In this document: positions 46,819 through 59,227 of the stretch, piece by piece | Numbering within the stretch: position 1 is the first letter of the stretch | Layout of the letters: every line of letters begins with the position of its first letter | The notes under the pieces: generated by a model | What the model was told of the DNA's origin: nothing | Seen by the model: only the letters and a program-made list of their open reading frames with translations | Databases searched by the model: none | DNA from: Chiridota heheva | Taxonomy: Eukaryota; Echinodermata; Holothuroidea; Apodida; Chiridotidae | Reading direction: 5' to 3' | DNA length: 64,000 bases | NCBI GenBank assembly: GCA_020152595.1 | Contig: JAIGNY010001510.1 | Span: 676,501-740,500, forward strand | Made by a program: the position numbers and the translations under genes

Positions 46819-47439
46819 GTACCATTTCAATTTAAGGATGTAAGCAGCTGTAAGATCCTTAAGATAGGTGTGATTTTTATTTAAATGAGCGAACACATTG
46901 CAAACTATATGTTTATCTTTGGATTTATGTGGAAATGTATATATTGCCCCACAAATAGGGAGGTTTTGACAGTTTTGGAGCAGAACTATTCTCACCCTAA
47001 CAGGTTATCTTACCCTAACAGGTTAGGGTTAGGCTTTAAAACCGCCCTGTATGCTGGGCAATGTATCACTTTCCATTTTTTGTATGAAAACACTCCACAG
47101 TTTGATTTTATTTTTCAAGGTATTTCGCAGTAAGCATTTATGTGACAATGGTGCAAGGTACAAATAAACATTGTTGTAAGAGTGAAGTAAAGTATGTGAC
47201 TACTGTGTGGAAACTCTTTGTGGGCAGATCTAAAACCAGCCCTGGCAATTTATTTAAATTTTACTAGCTAGGTAGCATTCTTCTGTGTTTAGTTCTCGCT
47301 GACCCACTTTGGCCAGAATAAGTCTTATTTTGGCTCTAAAGTTGACCAATCCCCTTGGAGTTTGCCAGGATGACAATACAGCCAATCTGCTTCTGCTTCT
47401 TGTATTTTAATCATGCAATTGGTCAAATTGTTGAAGGAC

Positions 47440-47950
47440 TATGGACATCTAGAGGCAACATGGGCTAAAATGGTTTAAAATATGATCGAAACCATCAAAA
47501 CAGCAAAATCTTCCATTAAAATTGGCTAAAAATTGACCAAATTACAGCATTTTTATTTTTAGCTGCTATTACGCAATAATGTGTGACATCAATGGGGGAA
47601 GGATCCTTCAATACCTTTTTTAAAAGCTTCGTTTTTTACTCCTCTGTCAATGTTGTCTGAAATATAGAATTGGACTTTAAACAAAAAATGATGGAACTTT
47701 GTCACACGATCATCATGTATTTAGAAAAGATATTCTGAAATTCACAAGTAGCTGAATTTGAAGAAGAGAATTGAAAGAATTATATGAAGATTTTGAGATG
47801 TGTTCCTCTTAGTATATCACAAATTTCTGACAAATTAACAAATCATGGAACTTTGTTTAGTCAGAAGTTAAAACTAAATAAGTTTTTTTTACAAATTTTA
47901 AAAACTATTCTACTCAGAATTCCATGCTCTTTCACGTGTCTAAAATCTGC
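47440..47950. repeat. Old dispersed repeat related to 3950-4080 and 6480-6830
   Basis: agaggcaacatgggctaaaa, gaaaccatcaaaacagcaaa and ttaaaattggctaaaaattg parallel phrases in the two other places. Boundaries are not defined. Confidence 0.4.
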
Positions 47951-48089
47951 TAGATGTCCATAGTTCTTAAAAAGGAAAAGTTATGACCATTTTTTTTTTT
48001 TTTTCTTCATGGAGGTGTATATTTACAATAGAAATCCTTTGTTGATGACTGTATCAAGGGAAATTTGATGTCAAGAACTTTAAAGTGTT

Positions 48090-48185
48090 GCCCAGAGGAA
48101 AATTACAGTTGGGATTCCGAACTGGTATGAACTGGTCCAAGTTAGGAATGTTAAATTCCAGTTGGGATATGTATATAATTGTGAT
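48090..48185. repeat. 'cagttgggat' repeat fragment
   Basis: tacagttgggattccgaact and ccagttgggat match the self-complementary repeat at 2130-2330. Confidence 0.45.
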
Positions 48186-48644
48186 CAACACCTTCTGATC
48201 AAATAATGGGCCGTAGCCACACCCCATTTGCAGTTTAGATAACAGAAGTAATCTTTTACATGTCATAAAGAGGAAAATGGGAGGTAAGGTTAGGCCCATT
48301 TAATAACACGATGCTTATAAATTGTGTACATGGTTCAGTATATTTTGTTATTGGCATTCTTGTTGATTTGTGTCAGGTAGTTTGGCCTGATCAGAGATGT
48401 CTTTAGAAAATATACAGGGTAACATTACTGGTAGTTATCTTTGTCTTTTTTGGTTTTAGTGGAAGCAGATACAGCTCCTACATATGCCACCTTGAAAGTA
48501 CTTCAAGAGAGGCAAATTTCTCTTCATGCTTTGCCACACCCCTCCCCCCCCCCCTCACATCCATACACACACGTTATCTTAATTTCAAAGCACATTTAGC
48601 ATTTACCTTTGACAGGATGAAATATGTCAAAACAATTATTGGTA

Positions 48645-49410
48645 TGGTTCCCCTTTACGCCACAAGCGTCCTCTTATGATGGCACAATTTGCCTCTTTTA
48701 TGCTATAGTTACCCCTTTATTGCCCGTTTCCCTTTTTATGTTATAGTTTCCCTCTTTAAGGCAATTTCCCATTTACGGCACAATTTCCTCCCATTATGGT
48801 AGGTGTCTCCCTAATATGGTAGTTTTTCCCTTTTAGGGAAATTTCCCATTTATATCAGTTTCCTTAATTATCCTAGGTGGCAATTTCCTCCTTTTTTAGC
48901 TTTTTCTTCCACTTCATGGCAGTTCCCCTTTTCCAGCAAAATTTCTTGCAGTTATGGTAGTTTTCCCCCCTTTATGGAAATTTCCCACTTAAATCATAGT
49001 TCCCCTTTTATGGAACAAGTTTACCCCTTTATGATACAGTTTTCCCCTTATATCACAGATATCCCCTGTATTGCACAGGTCCCATCTTACCTTGAAGGCA
49101 GTTTTTCCTTTTTAATTACTGTTTCCCTCGTTATGATACAATATCACAGTTTTTACCCATAAATGCCACATTTCCACTTTTGTAGCAGTTCCCACTTTAT
49201 AGTACATTTTCCCCTTTATGCACAGTATCTCTGGGCCCTTTATGACACAATTTCCCTCTTTATGATAGTTTTTCCCCCTTTATGGTGCAATTACCCCCTC
49301 TATTTTGGTTATCCCTCATTTTAAAGCACATCCCCACTCCCCTTATGGCACAGTTCCCCTTTATGGCAGTTTCCCCTTTATGGCAGTTTCCCCTGTATAG
49401 CTTATTTTCG
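48645..49410. repeat. Pyrimidine-rich degenerate array ('cccctttatggcacagttt')
   Basis: Dozens of imperfect units of about 18-26 bp share a ccc(c)tttatg core followed by (g/a)(g/t)cacagtttcc. One strand is strongly C+T-rich. No coding function. Confidence 0.75.
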
Positions 49411-49439
49411 CCCATTACCATGGAAGGGAGGGAAGAGGG

Positions 49440-50450
49440 GAGGAACAGCGTTTTCTCATGAGGGAAAAGCCCTATAGATTTGGACCAAATATGTCGCCTG
49501 CAAAAATACCTTCCATTCCCCCATCTTTAGCTCCACCACTAGGTATGGCACAGCTGACAAAATATGTCGCCAATACAAAATACCCCAGTTCCCCATCCCC
49601 CTAATGCCACCACTGGTAGTGGTTACGATACAGTTCCTCTCTTTGACAGTTTCCCCATTTCCGCCTTTGTGGCAGTGTATGTTAGGTCGGTTTCCCCTTC
49701 CCCTTGGTGGCACCCCACAGCCTTCACACACACACTTTAAAGTACAGGCCCCCAGTTTCATATATTCTTGCATGGTCACTGCACGTATTCACTTACTGCA
49801 TGGGTAATCCTGTAACCCCCGTCCACAATCAATCAATGATGTTAAGCTGCACTATCAAAAGGAAAGATATGTGAACATATGTTGCCCCTGTCAAGTATGA
49901 AACCTGCTGATAGTCGTAGACATAGGCGTAGGAAACGAGGGATGGATTTATTCCCCATCTACAAAAGTGGGGGAGGGAGGGGGATGCTGAAGTATGCTTC
50001 AGCCACAACACCTTTGTCATGAATTTCTTTTTAACTTCAATAATATTTTTAATACGGAAATTATTGTAAGGTATAAACTACTTTTCAGCTAAGATTCCAT
50101 TGTCTTTAAACTCAACATTTTTCTGCAATTCCATTGGAACTCTTTTTTTCTCCATCTTTTTTGACGAAGGATGTGGACAATAATTATTTTGGGGAAAGCA
50201 CTGGCGTATGAAACGGGGTATTTAGCCCCTAGCACAAAGACGAGGTATGACGCAAACCCCCTCCCCGCAACCCCCCCCCAACCCCCCCCCCTCCCCTGGC
50301 TGAAAAAAGGGTAAACACGGTCCAATGACTTTTTGCTATCAGTTTTTTTGTACATACGACTCACCCCGCCAAAAAAAAAAAGGATGGCGATAGGCCTACC
50401 CTTGTAATTACAATGCCTGCGGTGTAGTAGACTTCTCCACGGTCAGGACC
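49440..50450. other. Mixed repeat remnants, no gene
   Basis: Contains C/G homopolymer tracts (50260-50295) and hAT-like phrases (ataggcgtaggaaacgaggg at 49923 and ctggcgtatgaaacggggta at 50201, which resemble each other). No reading frame with protein character. Confidence 0.35.
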
Positions 50451-50574
50451 GATCCAGGGGGTAAAAATTGATAATTTATCAAGTTACTGGTCGGAGTTAG
50501 TAGTTAAAGAGAATTTTGACTTGAGTTTAAGTGGAATATTGCGATTTAATCGCGGGTGTGTGAAGATGGTTCCT

Positions 50575-52035
50575 AGTTCCTAATTCGATATTGGCTATTA
50601 CTTTATAGTCGCTCGCTATATACCTGTTCTTTTATCATTATTTCCTAGTTCGATATTCAGGCTATTTCGTTATTAGTCGCTCGCTATATACCTGTTTTTA
50701 TCGTTATTTTCTAGTTCCTAGTTCCTAATTTGTAGTTTCCTAATTGACTATAGAATGTTTGATCCCGTAAAAGACAAAAATAGAACAAACGCATTCTTAA
50801 CATAGATACCTTGTAGAAATTTAGAATATTATCTCAGCCAAATCCCATATCAGAAAAAACTTATAATCTACAAATTTGGAGAAAAATTAAGTTGGAATCA
50901 AAGTTTAAAACACAAACTTTTCACATACATTGGGTTTCATATACGTGACAATCTATAAAACCGTAAAAGGTTCCAAGTAGAACCTTTTTTCTAAGAGTGT
51001 AGTTCCTAATTCGATATTGACTGTTTCCTTGTTCGTCGCGCGCCATATACCTGTTCTTTTTTCTGCTTATCGTTATTTCCTAGTCCATAGTTCGCTATTG
51101 ACTATTTTCCTTATTCGTTGCTCGCTGTATATACCTGTTATATATCGTTATTACCTAGTTCCTAATTCGATATTTAACTATTTCCTTATTCGTTGCTCGC
51201 TATATACCTGTTCACTTATTGTTATTTTCTAGTTCCTAATTCGATATTGGTTTATGTTATTTCCTTATTCGTCGATCGCTATATGCCTGTTCTTTGAACT
51301 GTTTATAGTTATTTCCTAGTACTTAATTTGATATTGACTATTTTCTTATTCGTTGCTCGCTATATACCAGTTTTTTAATTTTTTTATCGTTATTTCCTAG
51401 TTCCTTATTTGATATTGACTATTTCCTTATTCGTTGCTCGCTATATATACCTGTTATATATCGTTATTTCCTAGTTCCTAATTCGATATGAACTATTCCC
51501 TTATTCGCCGCTCCCTACATACCTGTTCTTTTATCGTTATTTTCTAGTTCGTAATTCGATATTGAATATTTTTCTTATTCGTTGCGTGCTATATACCTGT
51601 TTCTTTATCATCATTATTTCCTAGTTCCTAATTCGATATTAACTATTTCCTTATTCGTCGCTCGCTATATATACCTGTTATATATCGTTATTTTCTAGTT
51701 CCTAATTCGATATTAACTATTTCCTTTTTCGTTGCTCTTTTTATACCTGTTCATTTATTGTTATTTCCCAGTTCCTAGTTCGATATTGGCTATTGCCGTA
51801 TTCGTTGATCTCTATACGCCTGTTCTTGTATCTGCTTATCGTCATTTCCTAGTTCGTAATTCGATATTGACTATTTTCTTATTCGTTGCTCGCTATATAT
51901 ACCTGTTATATATCGTTATTTCCTAGTTCGATATTGTCTATTTCCTTATTCGCCGCTCCCTACATACCTGTTTTTTATCGTTATTTTCTAGTTCCTAATT
52001 TGATATTGACTATTTCCTTATTCGTAGCTTGCTAT
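50575..52035 (+). repeat. Left satellite arm, ~75-85-bp unit
   Basis: Units of tagttcctaattcgatattg plus actatttccttattcgt, cgctcgctatatacctgtt and tatcgttatttcc repeat about 18 times. Frames over it (YRYFLVP, SLFVARYIPV) are shadows. Confidence 0.85.
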
Positions 52036-52079
52036 ATATATTATTTCTCAAGATTCCCTCACTCGCCCCTACCTATTTA

Positions 52080-52260
52080 GAAATCGGCCCTATGACACCA
52101 AGGCCCACTCCTAGGTCACGGGAGCCCTAGAACACCAGAGCCACTAGGACACCAAAGCCCCTAAGACATAAGGCCCCTTGGACACCGAGGCTTCTTCCCT
52201 AGGACACCAGATCACTAGGACACCTGGCCCCTAGGACACCGAGGCCCACCCAGTGTCGTG
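52080..52260. repeat. 'ctaggacaccgaggccc' degenerate repeat
   Basis: About eight imperfect copies of cctaggacacc(g/a)aggccc. A related piece in the same orientation lies at 54450-54510. Part of the core of the fold-back structure. Confidence 0.55.
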
Positions 52261-52449
52261 GTGGTCATACTTCACTGAGGAAGGGGGAAGGGCATTTTGG
52301 CGCCCACTCAACATGCTTGCTCATAAGAGTAAAATGCTGGACATATTGGCATATTGGCATGCAACATAGGCATAGAAAGTAGTGATCTAGGACAACTGAC
52401 TTCTCCTCCCGATAAAAAAAGTAAAAATTATTGGTAATTTTGATAAACT

Positions 52450-53420
52450 TGGTTTGTCAACATTTCCCGAACAGGAAAGAAATTTTCTTGAATATTGAAG
52501 AAAATGTCCCGAAAATGAAGGAAATATTCCAAAAATTAAAGGACTTTTTCTTAAAATTCAAGGAGATTTCCCGATTAGCAGCAACGTTTGATGGAAAGCA
52601 ATGCAATTTTTGTATTTGCAGCCGGAAAACCCCTCCCCCCCCCCCCCTCCCATCCACCCCACGAGAGGTGGCCCATCCTAACATCGCCGTACGCTGGTAC
52701 GGGAACAGTTTACTCAGGGGAGCGGTGACTTTTTGCCGGACCCGAAAACCTAATTACGAAGGTAAAATAGCAATGAATCTGTGAATGAATGATTAATTTT
52801 GAGTAATGATTTCACCAGGTTTTTAAATTTTCAGGAAATCTTAGCAAATTTTCCTCAATTTTCAGGAGTTTTCCAAAATTTATTTCCAGGCAATATTCGG
52901 AACATTTCCTTTATTTCCCGGCAATTTTTTTCAATTTTCGGTAGTTTTCTTAATTTTTCGGGCAGGTTTTTCGATTTGGGAGAAATCTTAGCATATTTTG
53001 GGCCAATTTTGGGAAATTTTCTTCAATTTTTGGGAACTTTAAATAAGTTCCAGGCAATTTTCTTCCATTTTGGACAATTTCCTTCCATTTTTGGAACATT
53101 GTCTTCCATTTCCAAGCAAATCAGCGCAAATCATTGATTTAAAACGTACATTTTACAGTTTTACTTCTCTCCCTGACTATAAGATCTGAAGATCGAAGGT
53201 GCCAAAGTATCACATTGTCATCATCATGCCGAGTGTGGAGGGCATGACCCAGATATCTAGCCGAGTCGGGCATGACTCTGCCCGACTCGCGAATTTTTTG
53301 GCCAATTTGGGGGAAATTTTCCTCAATATTAGCTGATTAGAGAGCTTTTCTTAATTTCCGGGCATTTTCCGAAACATTTCCGGGCAATTTTCTTCAACTT
53401 TTGGGAAATTTCCTTTTCCT
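52450..53420. repeat. Scattered 'gggaaattttcctcaatttt' motif repeats
   Basis: Two clusters in the fold-back core (52455-52580 and 52825-53125, with more at 53290-53420). They show irregular ~25-35-bp copies of a ttt(c/t)cgggcaattttcttca-type motif, inverse in the first cluster. Similar copies occur at 58690-58880. Confidence 0.5.
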
Positions 53421-54219
53421 TCATGATTTTGCTCGATTAAGATGGGAATCCGGCCGACAGCTCGTACGGGCATGCTTCCTAGTACGCCCCTGACAAGTAG
53501 TTTAGATGACAGGTACATTTATCGAATTAATTTAGTTGACGAAGCTGACGAAACATTTTGGAGGCATGTAGGCTATGCTTATTAATGTAACCGTTCATTG
53601 ACTATATCACGTACTGAGTATATGCTATGCGGTCGATGGAGGGAATGCCCGCATAAGGTCCAAGGTCGAAGTCCCATATAGGAGTCCAAGAACCAAAGTC
53701 CCGGAAACTCTGCGTTTCTCGTAATCTAGGTATCAGAAAATTGGAAACAGATTTTTGAACGTTTTCTTTATCATTTTGTTTCTTTTGAAGTCCTCTTTAA
53801 TATAAGATGAGCATGCTTGACTACTAAACCTACCCTTTAAAATCACGTCAAATGTACACTAAAATCAGTTAAAAGAAATGATGTGATAATCTCATTGGGA
53901 CAGGCAGACAGGTGCAACTTGAAGTTTTTTTTTGCATAGAGGTCCCCCCAGCACCTCACCCCTGACCCCCTCTTCCCTATTTAAAATTTCAGGCTATTAT
54001 CCTGGCTCATACAACTAGAGTATATATGCCTCCCAGACATGTGCCTTCCAGACATCCTGGTCTTTTCTGTGGAAGTTTTATGCACTTTTGTACTACAAAG
54101 ATGAAATATTACGGAATGATATTGAATTATATTGATAAGAAATGAGCAAACATTTTTTTAAAGAGAACTTATTGATCAACACGAAAATTGTTCCAGAAAA
54201 ATATGTTCTCAGAACCATG

Positions 54220-54370
54220 GGTGGGATTTGCCTACCGAAATTGGGGAAGGGGAAAAATTCAAAAGTGAAGGGGGGGAGGGGAATCACGCCAAGATGCACA
54301 ATTCACCATACAAAAGATGCAAATTTGAGCATGGGCGGAATTTGCCCCCTTAAATCTCGCCTATGCTCAG
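54220..54370. mobile_element. hAT-like G-rich remnant in the fold-back core
   Basis: gggtgggatttgcctaccga, a G-rich run, and gggcggaatttgccccctta with ctcgcctatgctcaggg resemble the element at 15910-16095. Confidence 0.35.
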
Positions 54371-54884
54371 GGCGATTTTGACACACTTTGAGAACTTTGC
54401 GCTCTCTCGAAAAGCTTCACTGGAGAAACCCCTTCCACCACGCCACTGGACCCCTTCTAGGACAATGGGGCCATCATGACACCGAGACCAACCCCTAGGA
54501 CGCAAGTCCATACAAAGAGCTTGTGTAGAAGCTCTTTGCTCCATATATTTGCTTGATGTCAGCAAATATCGTTCTGCATATCTGTGGAAAAATGCTGATT
54601 AAATTGCCATTGGGCTCGAACCTGCGACCTCCAGCATCTTATTCGTACGCTCAGCGGACTGAATTACCTGCCGATGTTTGATGTTATCTATATTGTTATG
54701 AATAAAGTTGTAAAAAATATTATCTAACTCAATGGAAAAAAACGTTGTCGATTGGAGGGATAGGGAAGTACAGTTGGAATCTGAGGGAGACAGCTATACC
54801 AATAATGAGAACAATTTTCCCAAATTGAGTAAGGTCACGCTGTGACCAAATACTCAACTCGCTTAAATTTGATTTAAATGAATA

Positions 54885-55640
54885 CATAGGGAGCAACGAA
54901 TAAGGAAATAGTAAATATCGAATTAGAAACTAGGAAATAACGATAAAAGAACAGGTATATAGCAAGCAAGGAGAAAGGAAATAGTCAATACAGATTTAGG
55001 AACTTGAAATAACGATGAACAGTTAAAAGAACTGGTGTATAGCGAGCGACGAATAAGGAAATAGTCAATATCGAATTACGAACTAGGAAATAACGATAAA
55101 CAGAAAAAAGAATAGGCATATAGCGAGCGACGAATAAGGAAATAGTCAATATCGAATTACGAACTAGGAAATAACGATAAAAGAACAGGAATATAGCGAG
55201 CGACGAATAAGGAAATAGTCAATATTGAATAACGAACTTTGAAACAACGATAAACAAATAAAAGAACAGGTATACAGGGAGCAACGAATAAGGAAATAGT
55301 CAATATTGAATTACGAACTAGGAAATAACGATAAACAGATAAAAGAATAGGCATATAGCGAGCGACGAATAAGGAAATAGTCAATATCGAATTAGGAACT
55401 AGGAAATAACAATAAAAGAACAGGTATATAGCGAGCGACAAATAAGGAAATAGTCAATATTGAATTACGAACTAGGAAATAACGATAAACAGATAAAAGA
55501 ATAGGCATATAGCGAGCGACGAATAAGGAAATAGTCAATATTGAATTACGAACTAGGAAACAACGATAAACAAATAAAAGAACAAGTATATAGGGAGCAA
55601 CGAGTAAGGAAATAGTCAATATCGAACTAGGAACTAAGAA
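54885..55640 (-). repeat. Right satellite arm, inverted copy of the 50575 satellite
   Basis: Units of gaataaggaaatagtcaata plus tcgaattacgaactaggaaa and taacgataaa, tatagcgagcgac are the reverse complement of the left-arm unit; about nine units. Confidence 0.85.
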
Positions 55641-56400
55641 ATGCCGAATTAGGAACTAGGAAATGCCGAATTAGGTACTGGGAAATGCCGAATTAGGAAC
55701 TAGGAAATGCCGAATTAGGAACTAGGAACTAAGAAATGCCGAATTAGGAACTAGGAACTAAGAAATGCCGAATTAGGAGCTAGGAACTAGGAAATGCCGA
55801 ATTAGGAACTAAGAAATGCCGAATTAGGAACTAAGAAATGCCGAATTAAGAACTAGGAAATGCCAAATTAGGAACTATGAACTAGGAACTACGAAATGCC
55901 GAATTAGGAACTAGGAAATGCCGAATTAGGAACTAAGAAATGCCGAATTAGGAACTAGGAAATGCCAAATTAGGAACTATGAACTAGGAAATGCCGAATT
56001 AGGAACTAGGAAATGCCGAATTAGGAACTAAGAAATGCTGAATAAGGAACTAAGAAATGCCGAATTAGGAACTAGGAAATGCCAAATTAGGAACTAGGAA
56101 CTAGGAAATGTCGAATCAGGAACTAGGAAGTAAGAAATGCCGAATTAGGAACTAGGAACTAGGAAATGCCGAATTGGACACTAAGAAATGCCGAATTAGG
56201 AACTACGAAGTAAGAAATGCCGAATTAGGAACTACGAACTAGGGAATGCCGAATTAGGAACTAGGAACTAGGGAATGCCGAATTAGGAACTAGGGAATGC
56301 CGAATTAGGAACTAGGAACTAGGAAATGCCGAATTAGGAACTAGGAAATGCCAAATTAGAAACTAGGAAGTAGGAAATGCCGAACTAGGAACTAGGAACC
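55640..56400 (-). repeat. ~22-bp subarray 'aattaggaactaggaaatgccg'
   Basis: More than 30 short units of aattaggaactaggaaatgc cg, an amplification of the gaattaggaactaggaaat part of the larger satellite unit. It is present only in the right arm. Confidence 0.9.
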
Positions 56401-56404
56401 AACT

Positions 56405-56905
56405 TCAATAACAATAACGATAAAAGAACAGGTATACAGCGAGCGACGAGCTATGAAATATTCAATATCGAATTAGGAACTAGGAAATAACGATAAACAG
56501 ATATAAGAACAGGTATATATCGAGCGACGAATAGAGAAATAGTCAATATCGAATTAGGAACTAGGAAATAATGATAAACAGATATAAAAACAGGTATATA
56601 GCGAGCGACGAATAGAGAAATAGTAAATATCGAATTAGGAACTAGGAAATAACGATACAAGAAGCATTATAGGAGCGACGAATAAATAAATTGTCAATTT
56701 CGAATGAGGAACTAGGAAATAACGATAAAAAAACAGGTATCAAACTTAAGAAATAGCCAATATTAAATTAGGAACTAGAAAATAATGATAAACAGATAAA
56801 AGAACCGGTATATAGCGAGCAACGAATACGGAAATAATCAATATTGTATTAGAAACTAGGAACTCGCGAATTAGGAAACGGAAAATTAGGAACTAGGAAG
56901 TAACT
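56405..56905 (-). repeat. Outer part of right satellite arm
   Basis: It returns to the ~80-bp unit (tatagcgagcgacgaatag, agtcaatatcgaattagg, aactaggaaataacgata), about six units, ending aggaactaggaagtaacttc. Confidence 0.8.
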
Positions 56906-57019
56906 TCACACTACCCTTAATCGCTTAAGTTTTACAAACCCTACACGGACACTCAATTCATAAAATAGCTAAATATATATTAAATCTCTAAATACCATAA
57001 TTGTTGCTTTTTACCCATT

Positions 57020-57510
57020 ATGAAAGCAAATTTACAAATCCACTTTTTCGGTACACCCATTTACAAGTTTACAAATGTTGTTAAAAAAATTAAAATTATA
57101 AACAAAGTTTATATCTCAATCGTTCCCTTCAGGGGTATGAGAGAACATATGATACAATCACAAAATACAGATGGTAATATAATTAAAAAGAACAAAGAAA
57201 GGTTATTTACATAAAGTCACATGACATGTCAGAAATAACTTAGTTAAAGAGACGATATCGTCATATGTGCACAATATTTAGAATTCCTTTCAAATTTTTT
57301 GATTGGTTGAAATTTTGCTGCGCGATTCGTTATCTCGTATTGCACGGTATATAGTTATTTAAAACGCTTTAAAGGTTACCATACGAAGTAGCCCAGATAG
57401 TAGCGGCGATCACAAGTAACGTTTTTTTTTTCAAATCATGTCGTGAGTTCGAGCCCCGGTAGAATCGTTTATCTTCTTCTTTTTTTTTCTCAGTATTTTT
57501 TTTTTTTATC
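57020..57510. other. No gene; tRNA-like box B phrase
   Basis: AT-rich. Near 57435-57470, gtcgtgagttcgagccccgg resembles a tRNA box B, possibly a SINE head fragment. Nothing else recognised. Confidence 0.3.
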
Positions 57511-57512
57511 TA

Positions 57513-57785
57513 CCTACTGTGGTGTAGCGGTTATCATACCTGTCTACAGACCACGAGGCCCCGGGTTCAATCATGGGGTGGGTAGACACGCCAGTGCACC
57601 ACAACTGGTTATCAAAGGCCGTGGACATTGACTTGGTTGTCGATGTTATGTCTGTCCGTACGTCGTACCTGTGTTCTCGTCCGGGTCGTATTAAGCGTTT
57701 CGTGATAGCATTTGTACTATCATAACCGAATACGCAGGCGACGACCCCGTCATTGTAATTGTGTGTTCAGCTCTCTCTCTCAGTA
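57513..57785 (+). mobile_element. tRNA-derived SINE
   Basis: The tRNA-like head has box A-like TGGTGTAGCGGTTATCAT and box B-like GGGTTCAATCA about 35 bp apart. A body containing aactggttatcaaaggccgt follows, with a (ct)n-rich end. A fragment lies in MITE A copy 3 (8063-8107). The element at 63525-63690 shares the tggttatcaaag core. Confidence 0.65.
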
Positions 57786-57789
57786 ATTT

Positions 57790-58980
57790 TTATTTGGTGA
57801 CTATCATTGTAGTATTATAATACTAAACTTTCACTTTCGCTTTCTGACAAAAAAAGCATTGAAAAAAACAAATAAGTTTTTCTCGTCACAGTAACGCATT
57901 GCGCTGTGTATGTAATTCTGCACACACAACGTACATGCTAGTGTCTGGCTGTACTGTGTGGTACAAACATCTGAACATACAGAGGATCAGATCTTGCCTC
58001 CACAACCGGAAATGACGTCAAAAAATTCCCCTTCCCCCCCCCCCTTCCCATTTTTACCGTATTTTACTGAGACGAGCCTCCCTCTTCAGTCTTTGAAGTT
58101 AAGATACACAACTTTGGCAAACCTAGCTAACTTTTTTCTGTCGTGGCCCTCAGCGCGACAGGTCTAGTATTGTAAACTCCATACTCAAAACCGCCATCTT
58201 TTAATTGAGAACTATGTTTTAAATTGTATTAATTGAAGAAAATATTGACTTCAAATTAAGTGCTATTTATTGAAGGTTGTATTTCAATGGTTACTATGCT
58301 ACAATCAATTTTAACAATGTTAATTATATAAATTTATGACGTTGTTTTTATTCCCAAAAATCATGTAAATTGGCAACGTTTAGGAATGTAGATAAAAACT
58401 TCCGTTGCCAATCCAATATTTTAATAGCCAGGTCTAAAAAGTGTTATTAAGAATGGTATTATTTAGACATTTTTACTGTTCCAGAAACATGACAGAAAAT
58501 ATTTATTACACCAAAATATATTTTGAAGAGTTTTGAACGTAGGAGTTAAGGCCCATCCCGGTATTTTCCGGTTGCATGCATGCTCTATTTTGATGACAAA
58601 GTGTGAATTTTTTAAGATAAAATTGAAGGAAAATGCGTAAAATAAATTGAAATTTTTGATTTTGGCAACACCTTTCTAAAAATGTATCGAAATTAACAGC
58701 GCTTTCCTAAAAAGTAAAAAAAATCCTGAGATTAAAGAAAATTTCCTGAAATTAAAAAGTTTCACCAAAGAGCTTCAAGCTCTTTGGTTTTACAAAACTA
58801 ATGGGAATTTCCAAAAAAATGAAGGAGATTTTCCAAAAATTGACGAAGATTTCCTTAAAATTCATGAAAATGTCGCAGAAGTTGAAGATTTTTTTGCGGG
58901 GTAGGGAGGGGGAGGGTCGGGGGTTATGATATTTTTAGGGGGAAAAGCTACTAAATACGCCACTAGACTTGCTTTTTTTT
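57790..58980. other. No gene recognised
   Basis: Contains a C homopolymer near 58035 and a cluster of tttcc(t/a)aaaattgaaga-type motifs at 58690-58880 related to those in 52450-53420. Confidence 0.35.
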
Positions 58981-59017
58981 TTTTTATTACTATCATTAGG
59001 GAAAAAATTAAATGCCA

Positions 59018-59227
59018 CGACAGCCCTTTTTTAAAGGGTATTCTTGTGTACAGTCTACAAATGCACAGAACAGCTTTTTGTTACTGTTAAGATATATATC
59101 AACTAGCCAGTGCAGCGTAAAGATATGTTCTAATGTTGAGTACCCAGACCTAAAACCTGCTTTTTCCTCACCAATAGAATCAGTTTTCAAGCCTGGTTGT
59201 AAGTCTATTGTTAATAGGCCTTATTGA
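59018..59227 (-). pseudogene. LINE reverse-transcriptase fragment
   Basis: The minus-strand peptide contains LKTDSIGEEKAGFRSGYSTL and FTLHWLVDIYL, then LFCAFVDCTQEYP. This corresponds to the RT region just before and at motif A (F-V-D) of a jockey/CR1/RTE-like LINE. It breaks off after the motif and belongs to a different family from the LINE at 59831. Confidence 0.6.

Larger units (their letters stand above)
50458..57017. mobile_element. Giant fold-back structure with satellite arms (~6.6 kb)
   Basis: The outer sequences are inverted relative to each other. gggtgtgtgaag followed by ttcctagttcctaatt on the left (about 50550-50590) mirrors the right end near 56890-56915 (aggaactaggaagtaacttc acact). 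Further out, ggtaaaaattgataattta mirrors the inverse of ataattgttgctttttaccc. Both arms consist of the same ~75-85-bp satellite in opposite orientation. The core (52080-54880) has no recognised transposase. This organisation resembles known fold-back (FB, TU-type) transposons whose terminal inverted repeats are built from tandem subrepeats; that comparison is inference. Confidence 0.5.

Noticed and set aside
55157-56660. Hydrophobic repeat 'proteins' (YRYFLVPNSILTISLF type), also 51017-52080
   Set aside because: They follow the satellite unit, appear in both arms in opposite orientation and have no start or splice context.
57513-57590. Functional tRNA gene
   Set aside because: The head resembles tRNA boxes A and B but the acceptor stem cannot be paired, and the body is shared with other SINE copies.
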